In this document: positions 1-8,617 of the stretch, piece by piece
Layout of the letters: each line of letters starts with the position of its first letter
How positions within the stretch are numbered: the first letter of the stretch is position 1
Source of the DNA: Alcaligenaceae bacterium
GTDB taxonomy: Bacteria; Pseudomonadota; Gammaproteobacteria; Burkholderiales; Burkholderiaceae_B
Direction: 5' to 3'
DNA: 64,000 nt
Assembly (NCBI GenBank): GCA_013416485.1
Contig: JACCEO010000001.1
Span: 186,001-250,000, forward strand
The notes under the pieces: generated by a model
What the model was told of the DNA's origin: nothing
What the model saw: the letters and a program-made list of their open reading frames with translations, nothing else
Databases searched by the model: none
Position numbers and translations under genes: made by a program

Positions 1-107
1 CAGTTAATAAAGCTCCCGATTTCAAGTTATAACAACAAGGTTGATATATATAAAAAACAGATAAATATCGATTTGTTTGATAAATAACATGTCACTCTGG
101 AGACAAC

Positions 108-1292
108 ATGAAAGCTATTTTTGGGAAAAGTTTGATTGGTGGTGCCTTAACTGCGCTAATGCTGACCGCAGCTCAACCAGTTGTTGCGCAGGAGTCTTTT
201 CGTATTGCGGGCATAGTTCCACTTAGCGGTGCGTGGGGAATTATTGGTGAAAGTATGCGCCGTGGTGCCACTATCGCTTTTGAGGAGCGTGATAACAAAG
301 TCTTAGGCAAGCCTATAGAGGTTGTCTGGGACGACACCGAAACATCGACTCAGGTAGCGGTTCAAAAAACTACTCGCGCTTTATCAAAAGAAACACACAC
401 TGTGTTTGGCGAGGTCAGCTCCGGTTCTACCTTGGCAATCATGAAGCTCACGCAGCAGCGCAAAGTACCGCAAATTATTACCTTGTCGGCTGATGACAGG
501 ATTACGGGCTCAGATAAATCACGCTATGCGTTCAGGACATCGAATACCGTAGCGATGGAAAATAAAATGATAGGCGAATTTGCTAAACGCAAGGGCGTCA
601 AAAAAGTCTATGCCGTGATCGCTGACTACCAGGTGGGTCGAGATATGTGGGCAGCGCTTAAAGCGGATCTGGAATCGAAAGGCATTGAAGTGGTGGGTGT
701 GGATTTCACCGCGATAGGTACGAAAGACTATGCCGTCCTGATCGACAAGGCACTGAAATCTGGTGCTGATGGCTTGGCAACAATCATTGTGGGCGGCGAT
801 GTGATTACAGCGCTTAAGCAAGGTGGTGAGGTTGGCTTGGCTGAGAAGATGACGGTTATGGGCACCATGCTGATGGATGAAACGCTGGGCCAGTCGGTGG
901 GTGAAGCAGGCTCTTTGGGAATTAACTCTACTTTGCGTTATCACTTTACCCAGGATACACCACGCAATAAACGCTTCGTTGACGCCTATGTGGCCAAATA
1001 TGGCGAGGTGCCCAGTCAGTATGCGGGTGAAGCCTACGATGGTCTTAGCTGGTGGTTGGATACCGTAGAAAGTACAGGTGTGTGGGACAAGGAAAAATGG
1101 GTCGAAGCTTTTAGCACCAGTGTGCGTGAGGACTCGGTCGAGGGCATGAAACGTATGCGTGCCTGCGACAACCAAGCTGAACAAGTGGGTTTGTTTGGAA
1201 CGGCGGTTGCTGGTACCGGAGATATGCCATCTGTATTGATGGAAGTTACAGAAACGTTTACAGCCGAAGAACTGTTCGAGCCTTGTAAATAA
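108..1292 (+). CDS. Liv-type ABC transporter substrate-binding protein
   Basis: Periplasmic solute receptor (type 1 periplasmic-binding fold, LivK/amide-receptor family), 394 aa, the usual length. A Sec signal peptide spans about residues 1-27, with cleavage predicted after Ala27 (PVVA). The mature start 'FRIAGIVPLSGAWGIIGE' is the family's first strand and ligand loop. A GGAGA ribosome site at about 99-103 precedes the ATG. Both permeases and both ATPases follow in the same direction, so this is a complete importer. The ligand cannot be read from sequence. The downstream CoA ligase and thiolase suggest an organic or aromatic acid rather than leucine, but that is inference. Confidence 0.93.
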   Translation: MKAIFGKSLIGGALTALMLTAAQPVVAQESFRIAGIVPLSGAWGIIGESMRRGATIAFEERDNKVLGKPIEVVWDDTETSTQVAVQKTTRALSKETHTVFGEVSSGSTLAIMKLTQQRKVPQIITLSADDRITGSDKSRYAFRTSNTVAMENKMIGEFAKRKGVKKVYAVIADYQVGRDMWAALKADLESKGIEVVGVDFTAIGTKDYAVLIDKALKSGADGLATIIVGGDVITALKQGGEVGLAEKMTVMGTMLMDETLGQSVGEAGSLGINSTLRYHFTQDTPRNKRFVDAYVAKYGEVPSQYAGEAYDGLSWWLDTVESTGVWDKEKWVEAFSTSVREDSVEGMKRMRACDNQAEQVGLFGTAVAGTGDMPSVLMEVTETFTAEELFEPCK

Positions 1293-1310
1293 TCGCAAGC
1301 TACCTTGGTT

Positions 1311-1338
1311 ATGCCTAGCTACGGTGTAGCTAGAGCAT
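1311..1338 (+). other. Intra-operon stem-loop between binding protein and permease
   Basis: The arms CTAGCTAC (1315-1322) and GTAGCTAG (1326-1333) enclose a 3-base loop. They are extended by ATGC/GCAT (1311-1314 and 1335-1338) across a one-base bulge. The hairpin sits in the 63-base gap after the binding-protein stop. No T-run follows, so complete termination is unlikely. Hairpins at this position commonly stabilise the upstream mRNA so that the receptor outnumbers the membrane parts. That role is inferred. Confidence 0.55.
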
Positions 1339-1355
1339 GACCCTATGGGGTCATT

Positions 1356-2210
1356 ATGTCTACGTTTGTTATCGGGCTAAGCATCAGCATGGTGTTGTTT
1401 CTGCTGGCTTCCGGCCTTACGCTAATTTTCGGCCTGTTGAAAATTATCAACTTTGCGCATGGTGCGCTGTATATGCTGGGTGCCTATCTGGCTTACCAGA
1501 TTAGTGTGATGCTGGGGTTTTGGTGGGCGTTGGCCGGTGTTCCGCTGGTACTGGCACTGGTTGGGGTGCTAATCGAGCGTTTAACACTTAGGCCTATTTA
1601 TTCAGCGCCTCATGCATTGCAATTGGTGGTGACGTTTGGTTTGATCCTGGTGCTTGAAGAGGTCGTCAGGGTGGTGTGGGGGCTAAGCGGCAAGAATATT
1701 GCGGTTCCTGCATTGTTGTCGGGCAGCATTGAACTGTTCTCAACGGAGTTATCCCGTTATCGGTTATTTGTTGTCGTGGTAGGAGCTACGGCGGCAGCCT
1801 TATTGTTGTTTGTGGTCGAGCGCACCAAATTAGGGCTGTTGGTCCGTGCGTGCAGCGCCAACTCGATGATGGCGGCTACTTTAGGTATACGAGTGGACCG
1901 GGCACGTGCTCTAGTCTTTGCAATTGGGGCAGCATTGGCAGGGTTTGCTGGTGTGATTACTGGGCCCATGTTGCCCATACAGCTTCAAATGGGTAATAGC
2001 ATTATTTTGGATTGCTTCATTGTGGTCATCATTGGTGGGTTAGGCAATATCCGGGGTGCTGTGATTGGTGCGCTGTTAATTGGGATGACTCGGGCTTATG
2101 GTCAGCAGTATTTGTCTGAATGGATAGACCTGATTGTCTACACCGTCTTGATTTCTACCCTGTTGCTTAGGCCACAAGGGCTGTTTAGCAAAAGGGAGCG
2201 CTTGGCATGA
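1356..2210 (+). CDS. Branched-chain amino acid-type ABC permease, LivH family
   Basis: Inner-membrane permease, 284 aa, hydrophobic throughout with about eight predicted membrane segments. It shows the LivH hallmarks 'GLTLIFGLLKIINFAHGALYMLGAY' region (residues about 21-45) and the late 'IGGLGNIRGAVIGALLIG' loop that contacts the ATPase. A GGGG ribosome site lies just upstream of the ATG. The stop overlaps the next permease start by 4 bases (ATGA), indicating translational coupling. It pairs with the LivM-type protein to form the translocation channel. Confidence 0.93.
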   Translation: MSTFVIGLSISMVLFLLASGLTLIFGLLKIINFAHGALYMLGAYLAYQISVMLGFWWALAGVPLVLALVGVLIERLTLRPIYSAPHALQLVVTFGLILVLEEVVRVVWGLSGKNIAVPALLSGSIELFSTELSRYRLFVVVVGATAAALLLFVVERTKLGLLVRACSANSMMAATLGIRVDRARALVFAIGAALAGFAGVITGPMLPIQLQMGNSIILDCFIVVIIGGLGNIRGAVIGALLIGMTRAYGQQYLSEWIDLIVYTVLISTLLLRPQGLFSKRERLA

Positions 2211-3151
2211 ACCGTTTTCAAAATACTGATTTTGCGTTGGCGCTAGCTATTGCAGGTGTGTTTGCCATCTTGCCCTGGTTTACAGCGAACGAAGGCATAT
2301 TGTTTCTGGTGTCACTGATCATGGTGTGGTCGGTATTTGCACTGGGCTATGACATTGCTTTTGGTTCCACAGGCATCTTATCGTTTGGCCATGCCGCATT
2401 TTTTGGCATGGGGGCGTATGGATTGACCTGGGCACAATTGAACTGGAACCTGCCGTTTTCGATAGGTCTGGTAGTAGCGGGGCTGTTTGGTACGGCGGTG
2501 GCGCTGGTCGTGGGGTTTATTGGTAAGCGTATTACTGGTTTGTTTTTCTCGCTATTGACGTTAATGATGGCGGAACTGGTGTCCATCCTGATGCTGAATC
2601 AATTCCGTGGTTTTTCTGGCGGTGTCGATGGAATACCCGGTGTATCTCGACCCACCTTCATGGACTGGGATTTCTTTAATAACGCCGTGTTCTATTGGGT
2701 AGTCTTTGTGGTTTTCCTGGCTACGTTGTTGGTTTTTCGGGTATTGCGTAGCTCACCATTGGGGCAAGCCTTGCAAAGTGTGCGTCAAAATCCGGTTCGT
2801 GCTGAACAGCTGGGTTTTAGTATCTTGAAACTACGCTTAACCGCAATGGGTATTTCGGGTTTCTTTTCAGGCGTTGCGGGTGGGCTTTTGGCAGCCTTGA
2901 TGATGTATACCGGGCCACAAATGTTGGGTTGGAAAGTGTCGGGGGATGTACTAATCATGACACTGTTGGGTGGCAGCGGTACGCTATTAGGTCCCATAGT
3001 GGGAGTTGCGTTTTTTGAGCTGCTGCGCGAAGTGTTATCCAGCTATTCCGACTACTGGTATGGCATGGTGGGTGTAGTGTTCATTTTATGCACCTTGTTC
3101 CTGCCTAAAGGCTTGGGTGGTGTGCTTTTGAAATGGTGTGTGCGACGATGA
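2207..3151 (+). CDS. Branched-chain amino acid-type ABC permease, LivM family
   Basis: Second inner-membrane permease, 314 aa. It has the LivM signatures 'FGHAAFFGMGAYG' (residues about 59-71) and 'LLGGSGTLLGPIVG' near residue 255. The N-terminal 50 residues form one or two membrane helices. It begins inside the LivH-type stop codon and ends inside the next gene's start (ATGA at 3148-3151), so the operon is tightly coupled. It forms the heterodimeric channel with the preceding protein. Confidence 0.93.
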   Translation: MNRFQNTDFALALAIAGVFAILPWFTANEGILFLVSLIMVWSVFALGYDIAFGSTGILSFGHAAFFGMGAYGLTWAQLNWNLPFSIGLVVAGLFGTAVALVVGFIGKRITGLFFSLLTLMMAELVSILMLNQFRGFSGGVDGIPGVSRPTFMDWDFFNNAVFYWVVFVVFLATLLVFRVLRSSPLGQALQSVRQNPVRAEQLGFSILKLRLTAMGISGFFSGVAGGLLAALMMYTGPQMLGWKVSGDVLIMTLLGGSGTLLGPIVGVAFFELLREVLSSYSDYWYGMVGVVFILCTLFLPKGLGGVLLKWCVRR

Positions 3152-3912
3152 AACCGAATATAGCAATAGCTTGCCAGGATATCAGTGTCTGCTTTGACGA
3201 ATATGTGGCGTTGAACCATGTGTTTCTAGACGTTCCTGAAGGACAGACCATAGCCCTAATAGGGCCTAACGGAGCAGGTAAAACTACCCTGTTGAATGCC
3301 TTAAGTGGCCGTGTGCCACTGGCTTCCGGTAGTGTGCTTATGCAAGGCGCAGATGTCACTAAACTACCTATACACCTGCGGGTTAAGCAGGGTTTAGGGC
3401 GTAGCTTCCAAATCATCAATATTTTTCAAGAAATGACGACTCTGGAAAACCTACGCCTTGCAGCTCAGCCTATGGCGTTTTCCAATCAACCATTTTGGCG
3501 CCAAGTTAGTGCCTGGCCTGAGTTAGAAAATAAAGCACGTGAAGTGGCCAATATGGTGGGTTTAGACGATGTCCTGAATGCGCCAGTATCTAGTCTAAGT
3601 CATGGTCGTCAGCGTGCCGTCGAATTGGGCTTGGCGTTGATGTCTGATCCCAAAGTACTGCTGCTGGATGAGCCACTGGCCGGGGTGGGGCAAGCCGAAA
3701 TCAAAACCACCGTAGACGTCATAGAGCGGGTACGCAAGGGCAGAACTGTCTTGCTGGTAGAGCACAATATGGATGTGGTTATGCGTTTGGCAGATGAAAT
3801 CGTCGTAATGATAAGCGGGGAAATTCTAATGCGTGGTACGGCAGCTGAAGTACAAAACGACCAACGCGTGCGGCAGGCCTACCTTGGTGAAACAGAGGTG
3901 GTACATGCTTGA
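3148..3912 (+). CDS. ABC transporter ATP-binding protein, LivG family
   Basis: Cytoplasmic ATPase, 254 aa. Walker A is GPNGAGKTT (residues about 40-48), the signature is LSHGRQR and Walker B is LLLDEP, followed by 'VEHNMDVVMRLADEIVVM'. LSHGRQR instead of LSGGQ is normal for LivG-type ATPases. An ATG at 3133 is also in frame, but 3148 is preferred because it overlaps the LivM-type stop as ATGA and gives the normal family N-terminus. It energises import together with the LivF-type ATPase. Confidence 0.92.
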   Translation: MKPNIAIACQDISVCFDEYVALNHVFLDVPEGQTIALIGPNGAGKTTLLNALSGRVPLASGSVLMQGADVTKLPIHLRVKQGLGRSFQIINIFQEMTTLENLRLAAQPMAFSNQPFWRQVSAWPELENKAREVANMVGLDDVLNAPVSSLSHGRQRAVELGLALMSDPKVLLLDEPLAGVGQAEIKTTVDVIERVRKGRTVLLVEHNMDVVMRLADEIVVMISGEILMRGTAAEVQNDQRVRQAYLGETEVVHA

Positions 3913-4600
3913 ATTACGCAATGCGAACGTTTTTTATGACAAAGCCCAGGCGCTGCACGATATTAGCTTGCAGGTGGATACGTCTAACGTGTTAGCACTG
4001 GTTGGGCGTAACGGTGCAGGCAAGTCCACCATACTCAAGGCGTTTATGGGCCAGGTGGCGTTACAGGAAGGTAGCCGTCAGCTGAATGGTGCAGATATCA
4101 CGACCACATCCATAGATGCATGCAGTCGCATGGGGATTGCATTTGTGCCCGAAGATAGGCAAATTTTTCCTGGGCTTACTGCCCATGAAAATTTGCTGGT
4201 TGCAGGCATGAGCCATCAACCAGGCCTTTGGACTATGGAAAGGGTTTATGCACTTTTTCCTAGACTGCAAGAGCGTTCATCGGCGTTAGGTACATCGCTG
4301 TCAGGTGGTGAACAGCAAATGTTGGCAATTGGTCGTGCCTTAATTACGAACCCTAGCTATTTGTTGCTAGATGAACCCACCGAAGGCTTGGCTCCTGTCG
4401 TTGTGGATCAGATCGTTGAAGCAATCACCACGATTAGTCAGCAAGGCATGGCAGTCATCCTTGTAGAGCAAAACTTCAGAATACCTCAGCGTTTGGCCCA
4501 ACACTTTGCCTTAATAGATAGTGGTCGCATCGTATGGTCTGGCTTACGTGCAGGCATTACTGATGAACTGGAAAATATGTTGTCTGGACTGCATGGTTAG
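3905..4600 (+). CDS. ABC transporter ATP-binding protein, LivF family
   Basis: Second cytoplasmic ATPase, 231 aa. Walker A is GRNGAGKST, the signature is LSGGEQQMLAIGRAL, Walker B is LLLDEPTEGLAP and the H-loop region is VILVEQNF. The reading frame is open upstream to 3833, but the ATG at 3905 gives the family start 'MLELRNANVFYDKAQALHDI' and overlaps the LivG-type stop by 8 bases. It completes the five-gene importer that begins at 108. Confidence 0.92.
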   Translation: MLELRNANVFYDKAQALHDISLQVDTSNVLALVGRNGAGKSTILKAFMGQVALQEGSRQLNGADITTTSIDACSRMGIAFVPEDRQIFPGLTAHENLLVAGMSHQPGLWTMERVYALFPRLQERSSALGTSLSGGEQQMLAIGRALITNPSYLLLDEPTEGLAPVVVDQIVEAITTISQQGMAVILVEQNFRIPQRLAQHFALIDSGRIVWSGLRAGITDELENMLSGLHG

Positions 4601-4656
4601 GCCGCGGTCAGGATGTCGCTTTATAACTACGAGACTATATAGGTAAGGGGATACGA

Positions 4657-5250
4657 ATGGCGGCGATGATACAGCCCATACAGGGCGGCGAGCACGGCGA
4701 AGAGCAGCATCAACTGGATGACTTGTTATCTTTCTTGGGTTACCGCCCGAATGCGTTGTTTACCATGGCGCGTAAACCAGGTCTGCTGGCAGCTGTGTTG
4801 CAATTGGTACATGTGACCTTGCGTGGACCAGGCCTGTTGGAACCAGAACTACGGTTTTTGGTGGCCTGCGAGGCTAGCCGTCTTTCAGGTTGCGTCTACA
4901 GCACAGCACATATGCTGCATGCGGCGAATCACCAGGGCATATCCTGGCAAAAGCTGGCTGCCTTAGATAGTTATTTAAGCAGCGATGCCTTTACACCAGC
5001 AGAACAAGCCGCGTTGACATTGGCGTCGGCAGGGGCGACTTTACCGGTGGTAAAGACGGAAGCTATGTTTACTCAGGCATCGGCTTTCTATAATCAGGAT
5101 GAACTGGTTGAAATTGTGGCTGCCATAGCAGCATTTGGTGTGTTTAACCGTTGGAATAGCTTGGTCGGAAGTGAACTGGAAGCCGAGCCAGCTTCGGCCT
5201 TTTTACATATTCCGTGGCTAGTCGAAATGAAGAGTAACTATGCAAACTGA
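4657..5250 (+). CDS. AhpD/carboxymuconolactone decarboxylase-like protein
   Basis: 197 aa, all-helical AhpD-like fold, resembling the peroxidase-related CMD family. The region 'FLVACEASRLSGCVYSTAHM' (residues 68-87) matches the catalytic ExxxxxxxCxxC...H helix. Here, however, the second cysteine of the CxxC is serine (Cys79-Val-Tyr-Ser82, His85). The usual disulfide chemistry is therefore doubtful, and the specific reaction is unknown. It sits between the Liv genes and a MarR regulator and overlaps the regulator gene by 11 bases, which suggests a role tied to the catabolic pathway or its redox control. Confidence 0.75.
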   Translation: MAAMIQPIQGGEHGEEQHQLDDLLSFLGYRPNALFTMARKPGLLAAVLQLVHVTLRGPGLLEPELRFLVACEASRLSGCVYSTAHMLHAANHQGISWQKLAALDSYLSSDAFTPAEQAALTLASAGATLPVVKTEAMFTQASAFYNQDELVEIVAAIAAFGVFNRWNSLVGSELEAEPASAFLHIPWLVEMKSNYAN

Positions 5251-5749
5251 TAAAAACAATCTGGCTCCTGACTCTGAAGAGGCCTTGCACTGCACCTTGG
5301 AAATGGTATTTTTTGTGCATTTGCATATGGCCGAGTGTGCTGACGAGGTGTTGGCAAAGTTAGGGCTGGGGCGTACCCACCACCGTATCTTGCACTTTGC
5401 TGCACGCAAACCTGGTATCAGTGTTAATGAACTGCTTGAAATTTTAAGCATCAGTAATCAGGCCATGTCGCGTAGTACCAGTCAGTTAATGAGTAAAGGC
5501 TTGCTGGAACAGCGATATAGCGCAGAGGATAGGCGTGTGCGTCAGCACTATGTTACGGCACAAGGGGCCGCTTTCTTGGAAGACCTGACTCGCCAGCAAC
5601 TTGAGGTAATACGCCGTAGTCATCAACAGTTAAGTGCCCAGCAAGTACATGGGTTTTGGGATGTCTTGGACACCATGATCAGGCCTAACGACAGAAAATG
5701 GGTAACAGCCCAGATCCAGGAAATACCAGATACATCGGAGAACAAATAA
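5240..5749 (+). CDS. MarR-family transcriptional regulator
   Basis: 169 aa winged-helix regulator. The helix-turn-helix and wing run from about residue 40 to 100 ('GISVNELLEILSISNQAMSR' then 'DRRVRQHYVTAQG', the DxRxxxxxLT-type wing with H-Y-V-T). The start overlaps the AhpD-like gene, and the TAA stop shares a base with the next gene's ATG (TAATG at 5747-5751). Being embedded in the catabolic operon, it probably responds to a pathway substrate or CoA thioester and represses this operon. The ligand and operator were not identified. Confidence 0.88.
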   Translation: MQTDKNNLAPDSEEALHCTLEMVFFVHLHMAECADEVLAKLGLGRTHHRILHFAARKPGISVNELLEILSISNQAMSRSTSQLMSKGLLEQRYSAEDRRVRQHYVTAQGAAFLEDLTRQQLEVIRRSHQQLSAQQVHGFWDVLDTMIRPNDRKWVTAQIQEIPDTSENK

Positions 5750-7335
5750 TGTGGGATGGTTTGAATGACCCCGCGCGTTGGGTGCTGCCTAATGTTATAG
5801 AAGATATGGCAAAGCAGCATGCCAGCAAAACGTGGATTACGACCACGGATGGCGAAGAGGTCACTTTTGGTCAAATGGCCGACGAAGTCAAAAAAACAGC
5901 AGGCTATTTTTCTAGTTTAGGTATCAGCGCTGGCGACTACGTAGGCGTTTGGATGCTGAATGGCTGTGACTTTGTTCGTGCGTGGTTGGGTTTGGGTCGC
6001 CTAGGTGCGGTGGCAGTGCTACTTAATACCGAGCTTAGGGGTGATTTCCTTAAGCACCAATTGAATAACTCGGGTATTGAACACGTAGTGGTTGATGCGC
6101 ATTTGATCCCTTTGGTTCATGACATTGCGGACGACGTGGACACCCTGAAAACCCTAGTGGTTGTGGGTGAAAACAGCACTAAGCATGCGGCCTTCCAGTA
6201 TCTGGATTGGGCCGATTGGCAACTGGCTACCCCTTGGGATGGCCCTGGGCCGCAGCCGGGTGATACCGCATGCATTATGTATACCTCGGGTACTAGTGGC
6301 CCATCCAAGGGCGTGCTTATGCCACATGCGCACTGCACCTTGTATGGCATAGGCACCATCAAAAGTATGGCCTTGACCCCCGCAGATAAGTACTACATTA
6401 CGTTGCCGTTATTTCATGCAAATGGGCTCTTAATGCAATTGGGCTCTACATTGCTGGCAGGGATACCTGCTTTGCTGCGTCGTAAGTTCAGCGCGTCGTC
6501 GTGGGTCAAGGATTTGCATCAAAGTGGTGCAACAGTCACCAACCTGTTGGGCAGTACAGCGGCATTTGTGGTTGCACAACCGCCATCGGAATTGGATCAA
6601 GGCCATCGCTTGCGTGCGGTTTTGAATGCCCCCAACTTGCCAGTACATGAACAGGCTTTTCGTACCCGCTTTGGGCTTAGTGATGTGGTGTCAGGGTTTG
6701 GCATGACAGAGTCGAATATGCCAATTTGGGGCCGTATAGGCACTAGTACAGGTAATGCCGCAGGTTGGGTGCACAGCGAACATTTCGAGGTGATAGTGGC
6801 GCATCCGGAAACTGATCAAGAAGTCCCTTATGGGGAAATAGGGGAAATTCTGGTGCGGCCAAAAATGCCTTTCGGTTTCATGGCTGGGTATCACAACATG
6901 CCGGAAAAAACCGTAGAGGCGTGGCGCAACCTATGGTTTCACACGGGGGATGCGGGTACCATTACAGCCGATGGTCTAGTGACTTATATTGACCGCTTGA
7001 AGGACTGTATACGCCGGCGGGGTGAAAACATATCGGCGTCAGAAATTGAATTGGCAGTTGGTGATTTGCCTGGTATCCACGAAGTTGCAGCCTATGCCGT
7101 GCCTTCAGACTTGCCTGGTGCAGAAGACGAAGTCATGTTGGCCCTGGTCATGGTGCCAGGCTATGAAAAGGAACTGGAAAATATTGCCACACAAATGGAC
7201 GGCTTATTACCGCGTTTTGCCAAGCCACGTTTCCTACGCCTATTACCCGAGCTACCAAAAACTGCGACTGGAAAAATACAGCGCGCCATTTTGAAGCAAC
7301 AAGGTATTCAAGACGCCCTGGACCGGGGTATATAA
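5749..7335 (+). CDS. AMP-forming acyl-CoA ligase
   Basis: ANL-superfamily enzyme, 528 aa, which activates a carboxylic acid to its CoA thioester through an acyl-adenylate. The P-loop motif YTSGTSGPSKG starts near residue 177. Further motifs are FGMTES, WFHTGD, the hinge DRLKDCIRRRGENIS and the C-terminal catalytic lysine in PKTATGKIQR. The ATG at 5749 is used because it overlaps the MarR stop by one base; an upstream ATG at 5698 would run inside the regulator. The substrate is unknown. Its company (thiolase, hydratase, SDR) suggests the first committed step of a beta-oxidation-like route. Confidence 0.9.
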   Translation: MWDGLNDPARWVLPNVIEDMAKQHASKTWITTTDGEEVTFGQMADEVKKTAGYFSSLGISAGDYVGVWMLNGCDFVRAWLGLGRLGAVAVLLNTELRGDFLKHQLNNSGIEHVVVDAHLIPLVHDIADDVDTLKTLVVVGENSTKHAAFQYLDWADWQLATPWDGPGPQPGDTACIMYTSGTSGPSKGVLMPHAHCTLYGIGTIKSMALTPADKYYITLPLFHANGLLMQLGSTLLAGIPALLRRKFSASSWVKDLHQSGATVTNLLGSTAAFVVAQPPSELDQGHRLRAVLNAPNLPVHEQAFRTRFGLSDVVSGFGMTESNMPIWGRIGTSTGNAAGWVHSEHFEVIVAHPETDQEVPYGEIGEILVRPKMPFGFMAGYHNMPEKTVEAWRNLWFHTGDAGTITADGLVTYIDRLKDCIRRRGENISASEIELAVGDLPGIHEVAAYAVPSDLPGAEDEVMLALVMVPGYEKELENIATQMDGLLPRFAKPRFLRLLPELPKTATGKIQRAILKQQGIQDALDRGI

Positions 7336-7386
7336 CCCACCTGGGTACCAATACATTTTTATCGTAGTCATTTAGCGGAGCACAGC

Positions 7387-8568
7387 ATGAGTCAAGACGT
7401 ATTTGTCGCCGGTGTCGGTATGACCCCTTTCACCAAACCCGGTGCTAACGAACCCTACCCAGATATGGCCGCCAAGGCCACGCAACAGGCGTTGGCCGAC
7501 GCCGGCATCGATTACAGCCTAGTCGAGCAAGCCTATGTGGGCTATGTATATGGTGACTCCACGGCGGGGCAGCGTGCCTTGTACAACGTTGGCATGACGG
7601 GCATCCCCATCATCAACGTCAACAACAATTGTTCTACTGGCTCTACGGCATTGTTTCTGGCACGGCAGGCGGTTGCCAGTGGTGCCGCGCAATGCGTTTT
7701 GGCATTGGGCTTCGAACAAATGGCGCCAGGCGCTTTAGGTACTGTCTTCAAAGACAGGCCCAGCCCTTTCCAGCCTTTTGATGACGCCACCGACGACTTG
7801 GTCAAAAGCGATTTGCCCCTGGCTTTGCGTTACTTCGGCGGTGCCGGCTTGGCCCACATGGAAGAGTTCGGCACACAGCTTAGTACGTTTGCTCGCGTTC
7901 GAGCCAAAGCCAGCCGTCATGCCGTTAATAACCCTTTGGCATTGTTTCGCACTGAACTGACATACGAAGACGTGATGGCATCGCCAGCATTATGGCCTGA
8001 CGTTATGACTCGGTTAATGGCTTGCCCACCTACCTGCGGGTCAGCTGCTGCCATCGTGTGTTCTGCTGAGTTCGCCCAGCGTCACGGCTTGAACCGTCAG
8101 GTACGCATCAAGGCCCAAGCCATGACTACTGATCAACCCATTACCTTCGAAGCACGCGACATGCGCGAAGTGGTGGGGTACAGCATGTCGGCTGCCGCTG
8201 CACAACAGGTGTACGACGCGGCAGGTGTGGGCCCTGAAGATATGGATGTGGTTGAAATGCACGACTGCTTTGCCCAAAATGAACTGATCACCTACGAAGC
8301 GCTGGGTTTGTGCCCACGCGGCGGTGCTGAAAAATTCATTCTGGATGGTGACAACACCTACGGTGGTAAGGTAGTAACCAACCCATCAGGTGGCTTGCTT
8401 AGTAAAGGCCACCCACTAGGTGCTACTGGGCTGGCGCAATGCTATGAATTAACCCATCAGTTACGTGGCACTGCCGACCAACGTCAGGTAGATAATGCGC
8501 AATTGGCACTACAACACAACTTGGGTTTAGGTGGCGCCTGCGTAGTTACCCTGTACGAGAGGGTTTGA
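7387..8568 (+). CDS. SCP-x-like thiolase (acetyl-CoA acetyltransferase family)
   Basis: Thiolase-fold protein of 393 aa, of the lipid-transfer-protein/SCP-x-related branch. The likely nucleophile is Cys82 in NNNCSTGS. The other active-site blocks are MHDC (His292), GHPLGATG (His342) and GGACVV (Cys385). This branch cleaves or forms 3-ketoacyl-CoAs, often with branched or cyclic side chains. It follows the CoA ligase by 51 bases in the same direction, with an AGCGGAG-type ribosome site. The actual substrate remains unassigned. Confidence 0.88.
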   Translation: MSQDVFVAGVGMTPFTKPGANEPYPDMAAKATQQALADAGIDYSLVEQAYVGYVYGDSTAGQRALYNVGMTGIPIINVNNNCSTGSTALFLARQAVASGAAQCVLALGFEQMAPGALGTVFKDRPSPFQPFDDATDDLVKSDLPLALRYFGGAGLAHMEEFGTQLSTFARVRAKASRHAVNNPLALFRTELTYEDVMASPALWPDVMTRLMACPPTCGSAAAIVCSAEFAQRHGLNRQVRIKAQAMTTDQPITFEARDMREVVGYSMSAAAAQQVYDAAGVGPEDMDVVEMHDCFAQNELITYEALGLCPRGGAEKFILDGDNTYGGKVVTNPSGGLLSKGHPLGATGLAQCYELTHQLRGTADQRQVDNAQLALQHNLGLGGACVVTLYERV

Positions 8569-8617
8569 TTGAATACAATGCGAGTTACTGTTAAATAAAA
8601 ATTCAGGAAACTACGCA

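Noticed and set aside
519-1298. 259-codon minus-strand open frame opposite the first binding protein
   Set aside because: It lies entirely opposite a gene with clear signal peptide and family motifs; its translation is Cys/His-rich with no recognisable domain, as expected of a shadow frame.
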